Source: Pseudomonas neuropathica
Lineage (GTDB): Bacteria > Pseudomonadota > Gammaproteobacteria > Pseudomonadales > Pseudomonadaceae
DNA: 64,000 bases
Reading direction: 5' to 3'
Assembly: GCF_015461835.1 (NCBI RefSeq)
Contig: NZ_JACOPX010000002.1
Coordinates: forward strand, 372,001 to 436,000
Part shown: positions 33,516-43,567 of the stretch, one piece after another
Numbering within the stretch: position 1 is the stretch's first letter
How the letters are laid out: every line of letters begins with the position of its first letter
Translations under genes and position numbers: made by a program
The notes under the pieces: generated by a model
The model's database searches: none
Seen by the model: only the letters and a program-made list of their open reading frames with translations
What the model was told of the DNA's origin: nothing

Positions 33516-35474
33516 TCACAAGAAATACTTGAGGTTGAACCCGACGTTGTCGCGGTCGCGGATGCCGTTGTTCTGCCCGCCGCCGTAGAACTCGGTGTAT
33601 TGCAGTTCGGCTTCAAGCTTGTTCTGGTAGTTGGCTTTTATCCCCAGCGTGTAGGCCTTACGCCCTTCGATGGTGTTGCCGGCCTGATAGCTGTTGCCCT
33701 CGAAATCGTCCTTGTAAACGATGTACGGCGAGACGTTGACCCCGGCGTACACATCGTTCCAGGTGCCGTTGAGCATCGCCGTGTAGCTGTAGGAATTGCG
33801 ATTGACCTGATCGTCGCGATCACCGCCGGAGACATAGGAATAGTTACCGGTGCCGGCGTAGTAGCGACGGCTGCCGTCATACGCGGTGTATTGCAGACTG
33901 CTGCCGCGCAGGTGCTCGGAGGCCAGTTCGAAGATGCCGAACAGCGAGTCGAACGATGCCGTCGGACCGAAGTTGTAGATGGTCCCCAGCGAAGTATTGA
34001 ACGCTTCCACACGCTCGGCGTTATTGATCTGGCTGTCGAGGTTGACCATCTGCCCGCCGACGTTGATCGACTTGCCCGTCACTGCCGCCGCAGCACCGTT
34101 GGCCAGGTCGCCAATCAAATCGTTGGTGGCGGCAACGCCGATTGGCAGGTTAGGCCGATAAGCAATCTCACCAAACACCGAGGCCTCGCCCAACGTGGTG
34201 TTGAAGCTGAAGCCGTACATGCGGATGTCTTCGGCATAACGCCGATGCGCCTGGATATTGCCCATCACGTCGGCCGTCGCCAACCCATTGGCCAGCGCCC
34301 CGGCCTGACTGCCGGCGACACCGGACAACAGGTTGGTCAGCGCATCCATGTCGATGCCTTTGTAGCCGCCCAGGTCCGCCGCGATGGTCGGCTCCTTGGC
34401 GTGGTAGTTGACCATGTACAAACCGAACTCGGTGCTGTTGAGCTGCTCGGCGATGTAGCGAAAGGCAAAGCCAAACTGGCCATCGTTGCGCGCGTTGTAG
34501 TCCTTGCCGATGCTCGCCACTTTCAGTGTGTTGCCGTAGGCCGGTGTCACGCCGTTGGCGTACAGGCCTGTGGTTTGCAGGGCGGAGTTGAGCAACGGGT
34601 TATTGCCCAGCGCGCTGTACAAACCGATGACGTTGCCAAACCCCGGGACCGGCGTGTCGAGCGCCGTGCCGCTGAAGTTGTTGTAACCGGTGTTGCCGCC
34701 GTCGGCGAACAGGTCGGTCTGCGAGTAGAAGGTGCCGACCGGATCGATGCGGGTTTCCTTCCAGTTGGTCTGGTAGAAACTCTCCATCGTCAGCGAGTCG
34801 GTGAGGCCGATGTTGAAACTCAGCGCCTCGACCGGCACCAGCACTTCCTTGACTTCGGCGCCGGGCAAGCGGTACTTGGCGGCGTCCACCGGGTTGGTGG
34901 TGTTGATCCCGCCGCGATAGAAAATCCCCTCACCCCAGTTGAACACCTGCCGACCGACGCGTGCGGTCACCGGCATCTGCGCAACGTCCCAACTGCCGTG
35001 TACGTAGGCGTCGAGCATCTCGATGCGGCTGCCGGCGATGTCGCGGGTCTGGCTGGTGAAATGGCTGTCCTGCGGGTAGCTCTGGCTCGGTTGCGAGGGG
35101 CTGTTGTTGTCGTAGTAGTCGTTGCGCTTGTCCATCAGCTGCGTGTCGTAGAACGCGGTGCCGCGCACGAACACACCGTAGTTCTGATAGTTGGCTTCAA
35201 GCTCGGAGGTGATCTTGTACACCTCGGAAACCAGCCCGGTATCGAAGTTGCGATTGCCGTCGTTGGTGTTGACGTCATCGTTAGTCTTGTCGCGGCCCTG
35301 CACCCGCCACAAACGACCGTAGGACAAGGTCGTATCGAGGGAGCCGGTGACCTGTTTGTCCATGAAGCTGAACTCCACCGCGTGCGCCGCATCGACTGCG
35401 CACAACTGCAGCAGCCCTGCCAGGCCGACACCGGGGAGCACGGCGCCCGTCAGGCGTAATCGAGAGTTGATCAT
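33516..35474 (-). CDS. DUF1302 outer-membrane beta-barrel-like protein
   Basis: A 652-residue exported protein. The signal peptide runs to about residue 32 (AAHAVEF). The mature chain shows alternating short hydrophobic strands and ends in NLKYFL, consistent with an outer-membrane barrel. Family landmarks include the N-terminal VTGSLDTTLSYG and GRQVFNWGEGIFYRGGIN near residue 165. It is next to DUF1329 on the same strand, the standard arrangement, with only a REP pair between. The long open frame on the opposite strand (33600-35459) is a compositional shadow. Confidence 0.9.
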   Translation of the reverse strand: MINSRLRLTGAVLPGVGLAGLLQLCAVDAAHAVEFSFMDKQVTGSLDTTLSYGRLWRVQGRDKTNDDVNTNDGNRNFDTGLVSEVYKITSELEANYQNYGVFVRGTAFYDTQLMDKRNDYYDNNSPSQPSQSYPQDSHFTSQTRDIAGSRIEMLDAYVHGSWDVAQMPVTARVGRQVFNWGEGIFYRGGINTTNPVDAAKYRLPGAEVKEVLVPVEALSFNIGLTDSLTMESFYQTNWKETRIDPVGTFYSQTDLFADGGNTGYNNFSGTALDTPVPGFGNVIGLYSALGNNPLLNSALQTTGLYANGVTPAYGNTLKVASIGKDYNARNDGQFGFAFRYIAEQLNSTEFGLYMVNYHAKEPTIAADLGGYKGIDMDALTNLLSGVAGSQAGALANGLATADVMGNIQAHRRYAEDIRMYGFSFNTTLGEASVFGEIAYRPNLPIGVAATNDLIGDLANGAAAAVTGKSINVGGQMVNLDSQINNAERVEAFNTSLGTIYNFGPTASFDSLFGIFELASEHLRGSSLQYTAYDGSRRYYAGTGNYSYVSGGDRDDQVNRNSYSYTAMLNGTWNDVYAGVNVSPYIVYKDDFEGNSYQAGNTIEGRKAYTLGIKANYQNKLEAELQYTEFYGGGQNNGIRDRDNVGFNLKYFL

Positions 35475-35521
35475 GTGTTCCTCCTTCCCTGTTTTTTATT
35501 GTTTTGGTGTGCGTTGCCGCG

Positions 35522-36811
35522 CTACGGCGCCAATCCCGCGCTGACGTAAATCCGGCTGTGCGAGCCGAAATGCCCCAGTAACTTGAACAGTTGCTGGTTG
35601 AGTGCCGGATGGTCGAAATCTTCTCGATGCAGCTGATTACCGCTGCTGAAATCACTGCTGACCGGCGCCGTTTCCAGCCACTGGCCGATAGCTTCGTCGA
35701 AGGTGGCAGAGTCATTGACGGCTTCGGCACTGACCACTTCGCGCAGGTAGTCGACCGAGTACGGCGGGTAGCTTTTGTCCTGAGCCACATCGGTGTAAGC
35801 CGCAAGCATCGGGTGCGGCTGACCAGCGCGCAGCAAGCGCCGCAGCCAGGTCGACTGGTACTTCTCCACTTCCATATGTCGAGTGGCGACGCGCTCGATC
35901 GAGGCTTGTTTGTCGGCGGCGAAACCGGCCAGCGCCTTGCCTTCCAGCAGCAGAAGACTGGCGAGATCGACACCGGGCAAGGGCTTGGCATGATACGGCT
36001 GTGTCAGATCCTGAACGTGGTGCAGGCCCCAGCCGAGAAAGCGATACCCCCAATACCGATGACCGCTGGCAAATGCCAGTCGCGCCAGGCCCAGGTACTG
36101 ATACGCGCGCCAGTCCGGCCAACTGCGCTCAAGGAAACCGGCAGCGGCGTACACCACCGCACTTTCGTGGAAGAAGCCCATGTGGAACGGCGCCTGCGAG
36201 CTGTACTGGAAACGCGCATCACCGAACGGTTGCGGGCCGAAACCGTAGATCGCGCCGACGTTGCCAGGGTTGTCGCTGAACAGATTGATGTCGTGGCCGT
36301 AATCCGGTTCGTCGGCGGCGCTGGCGAGCACCGCGAGAGGCGCGACTTTTTCGTGCTCGGCGACAACGATGAAACGCTGGCGATTCCACGGTGACAGGGT
36401 TTGCTCGACCATGACTTGATTGGCCTGCAGATGCTCACGTTCGGGCAGGTCTTTGCCGGGCAATGGCTGGATGACCATCGCCAGATGTATCTCGGGATTG
36501 ATGCGCAACGCGGTGAGGAAGTCGTGGCGCAAATTTTCGCTCGGCACTGCGGGCAACTTCAGGTTGTCGGGGCGTGGCGGGTATTGCGCGAAGTGCTCGC
36601 GGGCGAAGCTTTCCTGCTGCTCCAACAGCGCCAGCACGGCCGGATATTGCTCGGTGAGAAACTGCTCAAGTGGCTCGACTGCAACCGCTGGCGCATCACG
36701 CAACGCCGGCAGATCCTGCAACGCCAGATAGCTGCCGACCGTATGGTTCGACCAGCCCCAGGCGCTCGGGGCCGTTGCACAAAGCAGTAACAGGAGGAAG
36801 GTCAGCTTCAT
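35522..36811 (-). CDS. Exported zinc-dependent phospholipase C / S1-P1 nuclease-like protein
   Basis: A 429-residue protein with signal peptide MKLTFLLLLLCATAPSAWG. The mature N-terminus is WSNH; in this fold (phospholipase C, alpha-toxin, P1 nuclease) the first Trp and its neighbour histidine bind zinc. Further zinc ligands are likely in YGHDINLF, HESAVVY and GWGLHHVQDLTQPYH. It could hydrolyse phospholipids or phosphodiesters outside the cytoplasm. It precedes the DUF1302-DUF1329 pair on the same strand with a 47-base gap, so the three may be one operon for lipid handling. Substrate is unknown. Confidence 0.72.
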   Translation of the reverse strand: MKLTFLLLLLCATAPSAWGWSNHTVGSYLALQDLPALRDAPAVAVEPLEQFLTEQYPAVLALLEQQESFAREHFAQYPPRPDNLKLPAVPSENLRHDFLTALRINPEIHLAMVIQPLPGKDLPEREHLQANQVMVEQTLSPWNRQRFIVVAEHEKVAPLAVLASAADEPDYGHDINLFSDNPGNVGAIYGFGPQPFGDARFQYSSQAPFHMGFFHESAVVYAAAGFLERSWPDWRAYQYLGLARLAFASGHRYWGYRFLGWGLHHVQDLTQPYHAKPLPGVDLASLLLLEGKALAGFAADKQASIERVATRHMEVEKYQSTWLRRLLRAGQPHPMLAAYTDVAQDKSYPPYSVDYLREVVSAEAVNDSATFDEAIGQWLETAPVSSDFSSGNQLHREDFDHPALNQQLFKLLGHFGSHSRIYVSAGLAP

Positions 36812-36933
36812 TGCTTTTCGTTCTTATTGGCGGTGCCGTGGGGGATGAGCCTAACAACCGACCCCGCCGCTGGCACTGTCCGATCTCACCAGAAAAAGTC
36901 TCCGATGGCGCCACATCGAGTCGCAATACGGTT

Positions 36934-37022
36934 CCTGTAGGAGCTGCCGAAGGCTGCGATCTTTTGACGTTGATCTTGAAAAACAAGATCAAAAGATCGC
37001 AGCCTTCGGCAGCTCCTACAGG
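36934..37022. repeat. Inverted repeat pair (TGTAGGAGCTGCCGAAGGCTGCGATC type)
   Basis: CCTGTAGGAGCTGCCGAAGG... from 36934 and its exact inverse ending at 37022, with a nested GATCTTG/CAAGATC stem in the centre. The same element occurs at 44813-44889 and as a single arm at 50879. Confidence 0.88.
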
Positions 37023-37039
37023 GGATTGGTGGTGTTCTT

Positions 37040-38608
37040 TCAGGCGGGGTAACCGGTGATTTTGCGGATGCTCTGATACAGCGGTTTGAGCTGGCGGTAC
37101 ATGCGCAGATAGACCTCTTTGTACAGTTGCTCATAGATTTTCTGAGCCTCGGGCTGCGGGGTGAAAACCGCACCGACGCGGGTCATCGCCGCGATGGCCG
37201 TGGGGAAATCCGCGTGCAGTCCCAACCCCACCGCACAACAAATCGCCGCGCCCAGACCCGAGGCTTCATACACGTGCGGCCGCTCCGCCGGCAGGCCGAA
37301 AATATTCGCCGTCAATTGCATCGCCGCATCACTCTGCGAGCCGCCACCGGCAACGCGCAGTCGCTTGACCGACACCTTCGAACGCCGTTCGATATTCTCC
37401 ATGCCCTGGCGCAAGGCATACGCCAGTCCCTCAAGAATCGCCCGGTAAATATGCGCGCGGGTGTGCACATCGCCGAAGCCGATCATCGCGCCTTTCGCCT
37501 CGACACCCGGCTCGCGAATCCCCGGCGACCAATACGGTTGCAGCATCAAACCCATCGAGCCTGGCGGCACTGCATCGACCAGCGCATCGAACAACTGCTC
37601 CGGCTCGATGCCCTGCTCTTTGGCCTGCTGCATCTCGCGCAAGCCGAACTCGTTCTTGAACCAACTGACCATCCAGTAACCGCGATAAATCATCACTTCG
37701 CAGTTGAACTGATCCGGCACCGCCGACGGGTACGGCGGAATCAACGGGACGATTTCCAGATAGCGCGAACGGGTGCTGGTGATCGTCGCCGTGGTGCCGT
37801 AGGACAGGCACACCGTGCTCGCATCGACCACGCCGGCACCGACCACTTCGCAAGCCTTGTCGGCGCCTGCCGCAATCAGCGGCAAGCCTTCGGGAATGCC
37901 GGTGTGGCGAGCGGCTTCAGCAGTGATGTAGCCGAGGGTTTCACCGGGTTTATGCAGGATCGGCAATTGCTCGGGCCGCACCGCCAGTGCCTGCCATTTC
38001 CAGTCACTCGGCGCAGCCCATTTCAGGCGTTTGAAGTCAAACGGTAGATAGCCAACGCAGCAACCGACCGAGTCGACAAAACGCCCACATAGTCGATGGG
38101 TGAGAAATCCCGAGAGCAGTAAAAACTTGTCCGTCGCCGCCCACACCTCGGGCTGATGCTGAGCGATCCAGTTCGCCTCAGCCTGGGCACGAAAGTAATC
38201 CACAGTGCCCTGCGCACCGACCAGTTTGAAAAGCCAGCCCCACGGTCCTTTGATCCCGCCCTCGACTTCGCTCTGACGCTGATCGAGCCACAGAATCGCC
38301 GGGCGCAATGGCTTGCCCTCGGCATCGACGTTGATCACCGTGCCGCGCTGCGTGGTCAGGGAAACGCCGGCAATCTGCGCGCGATCAATCCCCGTTTGCT
38401 GCCAGACCTGCTGACACGCCTCACCCAGTTTCGCCCAGTAATACTGCGGATCCTGCTCGGCCCAGCCCGGTTGCGTCGAGTAATACGCCTGCAACTCGAC
38501 CTTGCCTTTGCCAAGCAGATTGCCCTGCAAATCGAAGAGCAGCGCGCGCACGCTCTGGGTGCCGTTGTCGATGGCCAGCAGGTAACGCTTGTTCGGGTGG
38601 TTGTCCAT
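37040..38608 (-). CDS. FGGY-family carbohydrate kinase (YgcE-like)
   Basis: A 522-residue FGGY kinase. It opens with [17 protein letters not shown] (phosphate-binding loop 1) and has [13 protein letters not shown] near residue 80, WLDQRQ near 103, [12 protein letters not shown] near 270, and the C-terminal signature [20 protein letters not shown] near 415. Substrate is an unknown polyol or ketose. The ATG at 38608 begins MDNHPNKR. Last gene of a three-gene - strand operon with GlpD-like and AGPS-like FAD enzymes, a set that recalls E. coli YgcE/YgcU. Confidence 0.88.
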   Translation of the reverse strand: MDNHPNKRYLLAIDNGTQSVRALLFDLQGNLLGKGKVELQAYYSTQPGWAEQDPQYYWAKLGEACQQVWQQTGIDRAQIAGVSLTTQRGTVINVDAEGKPLRPAILWLDQRQSEVEGGIKGPWGWLFKLVGAQGTVDYFRAQAEANWIAQHQPEVWAATDKFLLLSGFLTHRLCGRFVDSVGCCVGYLPFDFKRLKWAAPSDWKWQALAVRPEQLPILHKPGETLGYITAEAARHTGIPEGLPLIAAGADKACEVVGAGVVDASTVCLSYGTTATITSTRSRYLEIVPLIPPYPSAVPDQFNCEVMIYRGYWMVSWFKNEFGLREMQQAKEQGIEPEQLFDALVDAVPPGSMGLMLQPYWSPGIREPGVEAKGAMIGFGDVHTRAHIYRAILEGLAYALRQGMENIERRSKVSVKRLRVAGGGSQSDAAMQLTANIFGLPAERPHVYEASGLGAAICCAVGLGLHADFPTAIAAMTRVGAVFTPQPEAQKIYEQLYKEVYLRMYRQLKPLYQSIRKITGYPA

Positions 38609-38628
38609 GGAGCTCTCTTCAAGGGGCA

Positions 38629-40224
38629 TCAAGGCGTGGCATCCGGCAAACCGTGATGGCGTTGCCACAACGCCCGATAACGCTGTTCTTCCTGCTGCCA
38701 GTGTTCGTCGCTCCAGCCCAGTCGAGGCTGGCAGAGTTGGCGGATGGCGGCGAAATACGCTTCGCCACCGCGCGGCAACAGCAGGCCCAGACGCGTGCGG
38801 CGCAGGAGCAGATCGTCGAGGTGCAAGACCATTTCCGCTTCGCTGGCGAAGGCCAGTTCTGCCCACAACGTGTCCGTAGCACCGACCGTTTCGTGGCTGA
38901 CTTCTTTGATCAGTTGCGCCAGCCTCGGCAGGTCGCGGCCATGCCGTCCGGCCAGGCGTCGCCACTGATGGTTGCTCAATTCAGGGATCACCAGCGCAGG
39001 CACAGCGGCAAACACTGGCGCGGCGTCGTCAACGAAAGGACGCTCGAGCATCGCCGCGCAGGCCTTGAGCACTTCGATGGCTTGCGGGCGAAACGTGGTC
39101 AGTTTGCCGCCAGCCAGGGTCACGCAACCGGGCTCCTGCCACAGCACATGCTCGCGGGTTTCGTTCGACGGTTTGTCTTGATGATTGCCCGCCGCACTGC
39201 CGACTACCGGACGTACGCCCGACCATGTCGACAGCACGTCCGAAGCGTTCACTTGCGCTCCGGGAAACTGTTGCGTGCAAGCCGCCAGCAGATAGTCGAG
39301 TTCTTCGCCGCTGATACTCGCGCTCTGATCCAGATCCTCGCGATGATCGAGGTCCGTGGTGCCGACCACCGTCGCGCCTTCCCACGGGAAAACGAACACC
39401 GGACGCCGGTCGCGCTCATGCATGAAAGTGAACGCCTGCGCCACCGGCAGACGCCAACCCGGTAACAATAAATGACTACCGCGCAACGGCCGCAATTGCC
39501 GGGGTGCCGCTGGCGGGCGCAAGCGTTCAGCCCAGGCGCCGGTAGCCACCGCGAGCACGCCGCAGCGCAATTGCAGTGACGAACCGGCTTCGCAATCCTC
39601 GACCTGAACGCCGCACACTCGGCCGTTTTCCCGCAGCAGCTGTTCGACGCGCACGCCATTGACCACGACCGCACCCTCGGCCCGCGCTTCGCTCAACACG
39701 CGCATCACCAGCCGCGCATCATCGGTCAGCGCATCGACAAAACAGGTGCCGCCGAGCAAGTCGTTTTCCTTCACCCCCGGCGCCAGATATCGAAGCTGTT
39801 GCGCATCATGAAAGCGATGGCTGCGCCGTCCCGCCAAGGCGTCGTACACGCTCAGCAAACCACCCAGCACCCGCGGCCCGGGAAAGCCGCCGCGATAGTG
39901 CGGCATCAGGAAATTCATCGGCTCGACCAGCCCCGGCGCTTCGTCGAGCAGGCGTTGGCGTTCGCGCACCGAATCACGGGTCAGGCGCCACTGGCCTTTG
40001 GCGATGTAACGCAAACCGCCGTGGACCATTTTCGACGATCGGCTGGAGGTGCCCCAGGCAAAATCGCGCTGTTCCAGCAGCAGACAGCGCCAGCCTCGAC
40101 GCGCCGCTTCACGCAGAATGCCGGCGCCACTGATGCCGCCGCCAATGACGATCAGATCCCAAGGTTCCTCGGCCAGCGTCGGCAGAATCTGCTGGCGCCA
40201 CGCGGCGTTCCAGTCCTGACTCAT
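38629..40224 (-). CDS. GlpD-like FAD-dependent glycerol-3-phosphate dehydrogenase/oxidase family protein
   Basis: A 531-residue flavoenzyme of the GlpD/DAO family. The dinucleotide-binding motif [14 protein letters not shown] is near residue 24, the GlpD-type [16 protein letters not shown] near 60, and GTTDLDH near 300. Related enzymes oxidise glycerol 3-phosphate to dihydroxyacetone phosphate with the quinone pool as acceptor. The ATG at 40224 is six bases from the stop of the upstream oxidase. Since a separate glpD usually exists elsewhere in Pseudomonas, this copy may act on another polyol phosphate made by the FGGY kinase. Confidence 0.85.
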   Translation of the reverse strand: MSQDWNAAWRQQILPTLAEEPWDLIVIGGGISGAGILREAARRGWRCLLLEQRDFAWGTSSRSSKMVHGGLRYIAKGQWRLTRDSVRERQRLLDEAPGLVEPMNFLMPHYRGGFPGPRVLGGLLSVYDALAGRRSHRFHDAQQLRYLAPGVKENDLLGGTCFVDALTDDARLVMRVLSEARAEGAVVVNGVRVEQLLRENGRVCGVQVEDCEAGSSLQLRCGVLAVATGAWAERLRPPAAPRQLRPLRGSHLLLPGWRLPVAQAFTFMHERDRRPVFVFPWEGATVVGTTDLDHREDLDQSASISGEELDYLLAACTQQFPGAQVNASDVLSTWSGVRPVVGSAAGNHQDKPSNETREHVLWQEPGCVTLAGGKLTTFRPQAIEVLKACAAMLERPFVDDAAPVFAAVPALVIPELSNHQWRRLAGRHGRDLPRLAQLIKEVSHETVGATDTLWAELAFASEAEMVLHLDDLLLRRTRLGLLLPRGGEAYFAAIRQLCQPRLGWSDEHWQQEEQRYRALWQRHHGLPDATP

Positions 40225-40229
40225 GCCGG

Positions 40230-41825
40230 TCACTCCGGCAGCAGCGTGCCGGGGTTGAGGCGCCCGGCCGGATCGAAGTGTTTGCTCAGCGCCTGCAAGG
40301 TGTCCATCGCCAATACGCCCTTCTCGCGCAGCAGGTACGGCGCATGATCCTTGCCGACGCCGTGCTGGTGACTGATGGTGCCGTGGTTGTCGACGATGGT
40401 CTGGCTGGCCGCGTGTTTGAGTGCTTTCCAACGTGCCAGCGTCGCCGGGTAATCCGCCGCCGGGCGAAACACGTAGGTGGTGTAGATGCTTGAGCCTTCG
40501 CCGTAGACGTGGGACAGATGGGTGAACACGTGCACGCGTTCGCCTTCGGCGGCCAAGGCCTCGCGCAGACTGTTTTCAACGAGGTTGAGCAGGTTGTCGA
40601 CATTGCTCCAGTCGGTGGCGGTTTCGAGGGTGTCGACCACGTAACCGGCGTTCCACAGGTTCTCGCGCAGATAGGGGAAACGGAAGCGGTTCTGCGCCCA
40701 CTTCTTGCCGAGCAAGGTGCCGGTAAACACGCCGCCGAAGGCCTTGAGGTGTTGTCGCGCCTGTTTCAGCGACAGCGCGTTTTGCCGACGATTGCCGGTC
40801 ACGCCGAAGGTCAGCAGGCATTTGCCCTCTGCCGCCCCTCTTAGCTTCAAATACCTTTCCAGCCAGGCGATTTGTTGCGGATGACCGGCGAGTGCCAGTT
40901 GCGTTTCTGTTTCTACGGCGTTGGATAAACGCAGCATCGACAGCGGTACGCGCGCCTGGGCCAATTGGCGGATGGCTTGCAGCGCCTTGGTCCAACTGGG
41001 TAAAAACACGCCGTAGAAACGCTCATCAGCAGGCAATGCGCTGACCCGCACCTTGACCTCGGAAATGATCCCGAAACGGCCTTCGCAACCGAGCACCACT
41101 TCGCGCAGATCAGGCCCCGCAGCCGACGCCGGGAAGGTTGGAATCTCCAGCGGCCCGGCGAAGGTTTCCAGCGTTCCGCCAGCGAATAATTGCTCGATCC
41201 GGCCATAGCGCAGCGACTGCTGGCCGCTCGAACGGCTGGCGACCCAACCGCCCAGCGTCGACAGCTCCCAGGACTGCGGGAAATGCCCCAGCGTGTAGCC
41301 CCGCGCCCGCAGCTGACTTTCCACCTGCGGCCCACTCGCACCGGGGCCGAACGTCGCCAGCAGGCTTTGTTCGTCCAGGTCGATCAGGCGGTTCATCCGC
41401 GCCAGTGACACCGTCACCACTGGCCGCGCCGAATCCGGTGGATTGATGTGCCCGGCCACCGACGTGCCGCCGCCATACGGGATCAGGCACACGTCCTGTT
41501 CGTGGGCGAGCGCCAGCAACTGGCGAATGTGTTCAGCGGTCTCGGGAAACGCCACGGCATCGGGATAATTGCCCAAAGCACCTTCGCGCAACGCCAGCCA
41601 GTCCGGCAGGCTCTGGCCCCGTGCATGCAACAAACGGTCGTGGGCATCAATGCTGTACAACGTGTGCGCCGGCAATCGCGAGGCCGGTACCCGGGCCAAT
41701 GCCGCCTCAAGGGTCGCATCGGGCAGCGCGCGTCCCTCGCCCAGTCGCTCATGAAGAAACTCCGCGCCCTGGGCCGGCAGTTCGACCACCGTGGTTGCAT
41801 CTCCCCAGCCGTTCCAGCGTCGCAT
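40230..41825 (-). CDS. AGPS-like FAD-binding oxidase (YgcU-like)
   Basis: A 531-residue VAO/PCMH-type flavoprotein resembling alkyldihydroxyacetonephosphate synthase. FAD-contacting segments: VCLIPYGGGTSVAGHIN near residue 115, TFGPGASGPQVESQLRARGYTLGHFPQS near 165-190, and GCEGRFGIISEVKVRV near 250. The C-terminal part has HQHGVGKDHAPYL near 490. First gene of the operon with the GlpD-like and FGGY genes, divergent from an AraC regulator. In bacteria such AGPS relatives oxidise 2-hydroxyacids or polyols; ether-lipid synthesis is less likely here. Confidence 0.83.
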   Translation of the reverse strand: MRRWNGWGDATTVVELPAQGAEFLHERLGEGRALPDATLEAALARVPASRLPAHTLYSIDAHDRLLHARGQSLPDWLALREGALGNYPDAVAFPETAEHIRQLLALAHEQDVCLIPYGGGTSVAGHINPPDSARPVVTVSLARMNRLIDLDEQSLLATFGPGASGPQVESQLRARGYTLGHFPQSWELSTLGGWVASRSSGQQSLRYGRIEQLFAGGTLETFAGPLEIPTFPASAAGPDLREVVLGCEGRFGIISEVKVRVSALPADERFYGVFLPSWTKALQAIRQLAQARVPLSMLRLSNAVETETQLALAGHPQQIAWLERYLKLRGAAEGKCLLTFGVTGNRRQNALSLKQARQHLKAFGGVFTGTLLGKKWAQNRFRFPYLRENLWNAGYVVDTLETATDWSNVDNLLNLVENSLREALAAEGERVHVFTHLSHVYGEGSSIYTTYVFRPAADYPATLARWKALKHAASQTIVDNHGTISHQHGVGKDHAPYLLREKGVLAMDTLQALSKHFDPAGRLNPGTLLPE

Positions 41826-42035
41826 GCGTGTGTCCTTCTTACCGTCAGATCAGTGATATTTCAGGCCTCCATACTAGCCAGCGGCCGCCAAGTGTCACGG
41901 TCGCATCCGGCCAGTTCGTGTAGCCAATTGAGTCAAACGTCGCGCAAGCGTCAGCCATTTACTTTAGTCGGGGTTTCAAATTACCTTTCAGGCTATTCGT
42001 CCGCCTCCGCTGCCGTTGATCAAAGGAATGGGATC

Positions 42036-43052
42036 ATGCAATCGCTCGGCTACACCTCGGTTCCGCCCCTGCTCAAGTACCTGCGCCATGCCGAACAACT
42101 GGGCATGGCAGTCGAACCGGCGTTGGCGGCGGCGGGTTTGCAGGCGCAGCAGTTGAGCGACAACACCCTGCGTTTGCCCGGAGAGGCGCATGAGCGGCTG
42201 CTGGATTATTTCTGCGAACACTCGGGCGATCCGCTGTTCGGGCTTAACGCGGCGAATTTCGTCCTGCCCAATTCGTGGAGCGTGCTCGGTTACATCACCA
42301 TGAACTGCGCGACCCTCGGCGATGCGATGAGCCGGATCATGCCATTCGAAAAGCTGGTCGGCGACATGGGTGTGAGCCGCGCCGAGGTGCAGGACGGCCA
42401 TGTACATTTGATCTGGACCTGCCGCTATCAGCGCCCACGGATTCGTCGGCATCTGGTGGAAAATGTCCTCGGTTCGTGGCTGCACTATGCGCGCTGGATC
42501 GCCGACACGCAGATGTCGCCGGCCGGGGTTTGGCTGGAACATTCATGCCCGGCGGAGGCGACACCGGCGCAGTACGAAGCGTTTTTCGATTGCCCGGTGT
42601 TGTTCGATCAGCCGTATTCGGCGCTGGTCGTGCCGCTGGCGTATTTGCAGTTGCCGTTGCGTCAGGCGGATGCACAGTTACTGCGGACGCTGGAAGAACA
42701 TGCGCTGGGCTTGATGGCGACGCTGGAGGATGCGTCGCTTGAGCAGCAGGTGAAGAACATCCTGCGGCAGTTGCTCAAGGAAGGCTTACCGCGCAAGGAG
42801 CAAGTTGCCGAACAGCTCGCTGTTTCAGTGCGCACATTGCAGCGGCAGTTGCATCAGGCGGGGACGTCGTATCAGCAGATTCTCGATGATTTGCGTCAGG
42901 AGCTGGCTGAGCATTATTTGCTCAACAGCACCTTGCCGATTCAGGACATTGCCCAGTATCTGGGGTTTACCGAACCGAGGTCGTTTCATCGCACGTTCAA
43001 GAGTCGTCGCGGGATGCCGCCGGGGGAGTTTCGGCAGATGCATAGGGGTTGA
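42036..43052 (+). CDS. AraC-family transcriptional regulator
   Basis: A 338-residue regulator. The N-terminal domain is the Arabinose_bd type (LGMAVEPALAAAGL, GDPLFGLNAANFVLPNSW), and the C-terminal 100 residues hold two helix-turn-helix motifs (EQVAEQLAVSVRTLQRQL and IQDIAQYLGFTEPRSFHRTFK). The ATG at 42036 follows AAAGGA. It is divergent from the AGPS-like/GlpD-like/FGGY operon with a 210-base gap between, so it is the likely activator of that operon. Confidence 0.9.
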   Translation: MQSLGYTSVPPLLKYLRHAEQLGMAVEPALAAAGLQAQQLSDNTLRLPGEAHERLLDYFCEHSGDPLFGLNAANFVLPNSWSVLGYITMNCATLGDAMSRIMPFEKLVGDMGVSRAEVQDGHVHLIWTCRYQRPRIRRHLVENVLGSWLHYARWIADTQMSPAGVWLEHSCPAEATPAQYEAFFDCPVLFDQPYSALVVPLAYLQLPLRQADAQLLRTLEEHALGLMATLEDASLEQQVKNILRQLLKEGLPRKEQVAEQLAVSVRTLQRQLHQAGTSYQQILDDLRQELAEHYLLNSTLPIQDIAQYLGFTEPRSFHRTFKSRRGMPPGEFRQMHRG

Positions 43053-43065
43053 TTGTTCGGGCCTC

Positions 43066-43158
43066 TTCGCGAGCAAGCTCGCTCCCACAGTAGATCTCGG
43101 CTGCTCACCAATTCGATGTTCACTGCAGATCCATTGTGGGAGCGAGCTTGCTCGCGAA
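43066..43158. repeat. Inverted REP pair (GTGGGAGCGAGCTTGCTCGCGAA type)
   Basis: TTCGCGAGCAAGCTCGCTCC... at 43066 and its inverse ending at 43158, identical arms to the pair at 33391-33480. The next 210 bases (43159-43371) hold no gene I can see. Confidence 0.88.
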
Positions 43159-43371
43159 TGCGCCAGTTGCAGCACCCGATTCCCACAGGTAAATCTTCGA
43201 TACTTGAGCGCAATAAACATCCCGCACCACAAATGTTTAAAGACACTCAGCGTTACGCGAAACCGCCCACAAATCCTTGCGCCGTAACCTACGCCTAAGC
43301 CAGAATCCGCCGGCTTGTGCGCCCTGAGCATGCTGCGTAACTTGATTGCGTCACTGATTCCCAGTGATCGG

Positions 43372-43534
43372 GTTTAGTAGCCCGGAGGTAACTCTGCTGG
43401 TCGTACATTCATCACAGGTACTCGCGTACCTGAGCTTGATGGTGGCTGTACGCAGGGCGCTTCGGCGCGCCGGCTTAGCTGAGTTCCCCGGTCTACTAAC
43501 CTGCGTACAGCTGCCACCCTTTCGTTTAGTAGCC
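43372..43534 (+). promoter_or_regulatory. Highly structured leader upstream of the DUF6124-type gene
   Basis: Within 160 bases there are: a hairpin CAGGTAC/GTACCTG with loop TCGC (43415-43432); a long stem pairing GGTGGCTGTACGCAGG (43441-43456) with CCTGCGTACAG..CCACC (43500-43518, two extra bases); inside it GCGC-TTCG-GCGC (43457-43468); and an 11-base direct repeat GTTTAGTAGCC at 43372-43382 and 43524-43534. TTAGTAG in both repeats is complementary to CTACTAA at 43493-43499, so two pairings could compete. The coding ATG is 34 bases further on. It looks like a cis-regulatory RNA; a DNA-level repeat is the alternative. Confidence 0.5.
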
Positions 43535-43567
43535 AAAGGGTTGCCGCTCAACAAAGGGAACACAGCT

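Noticed and set aside
33600..35459. A 619-codon open frame on the + strand
   Set aside because: Antisense to the DUF1302 gene; composition-driven shadow without family features.
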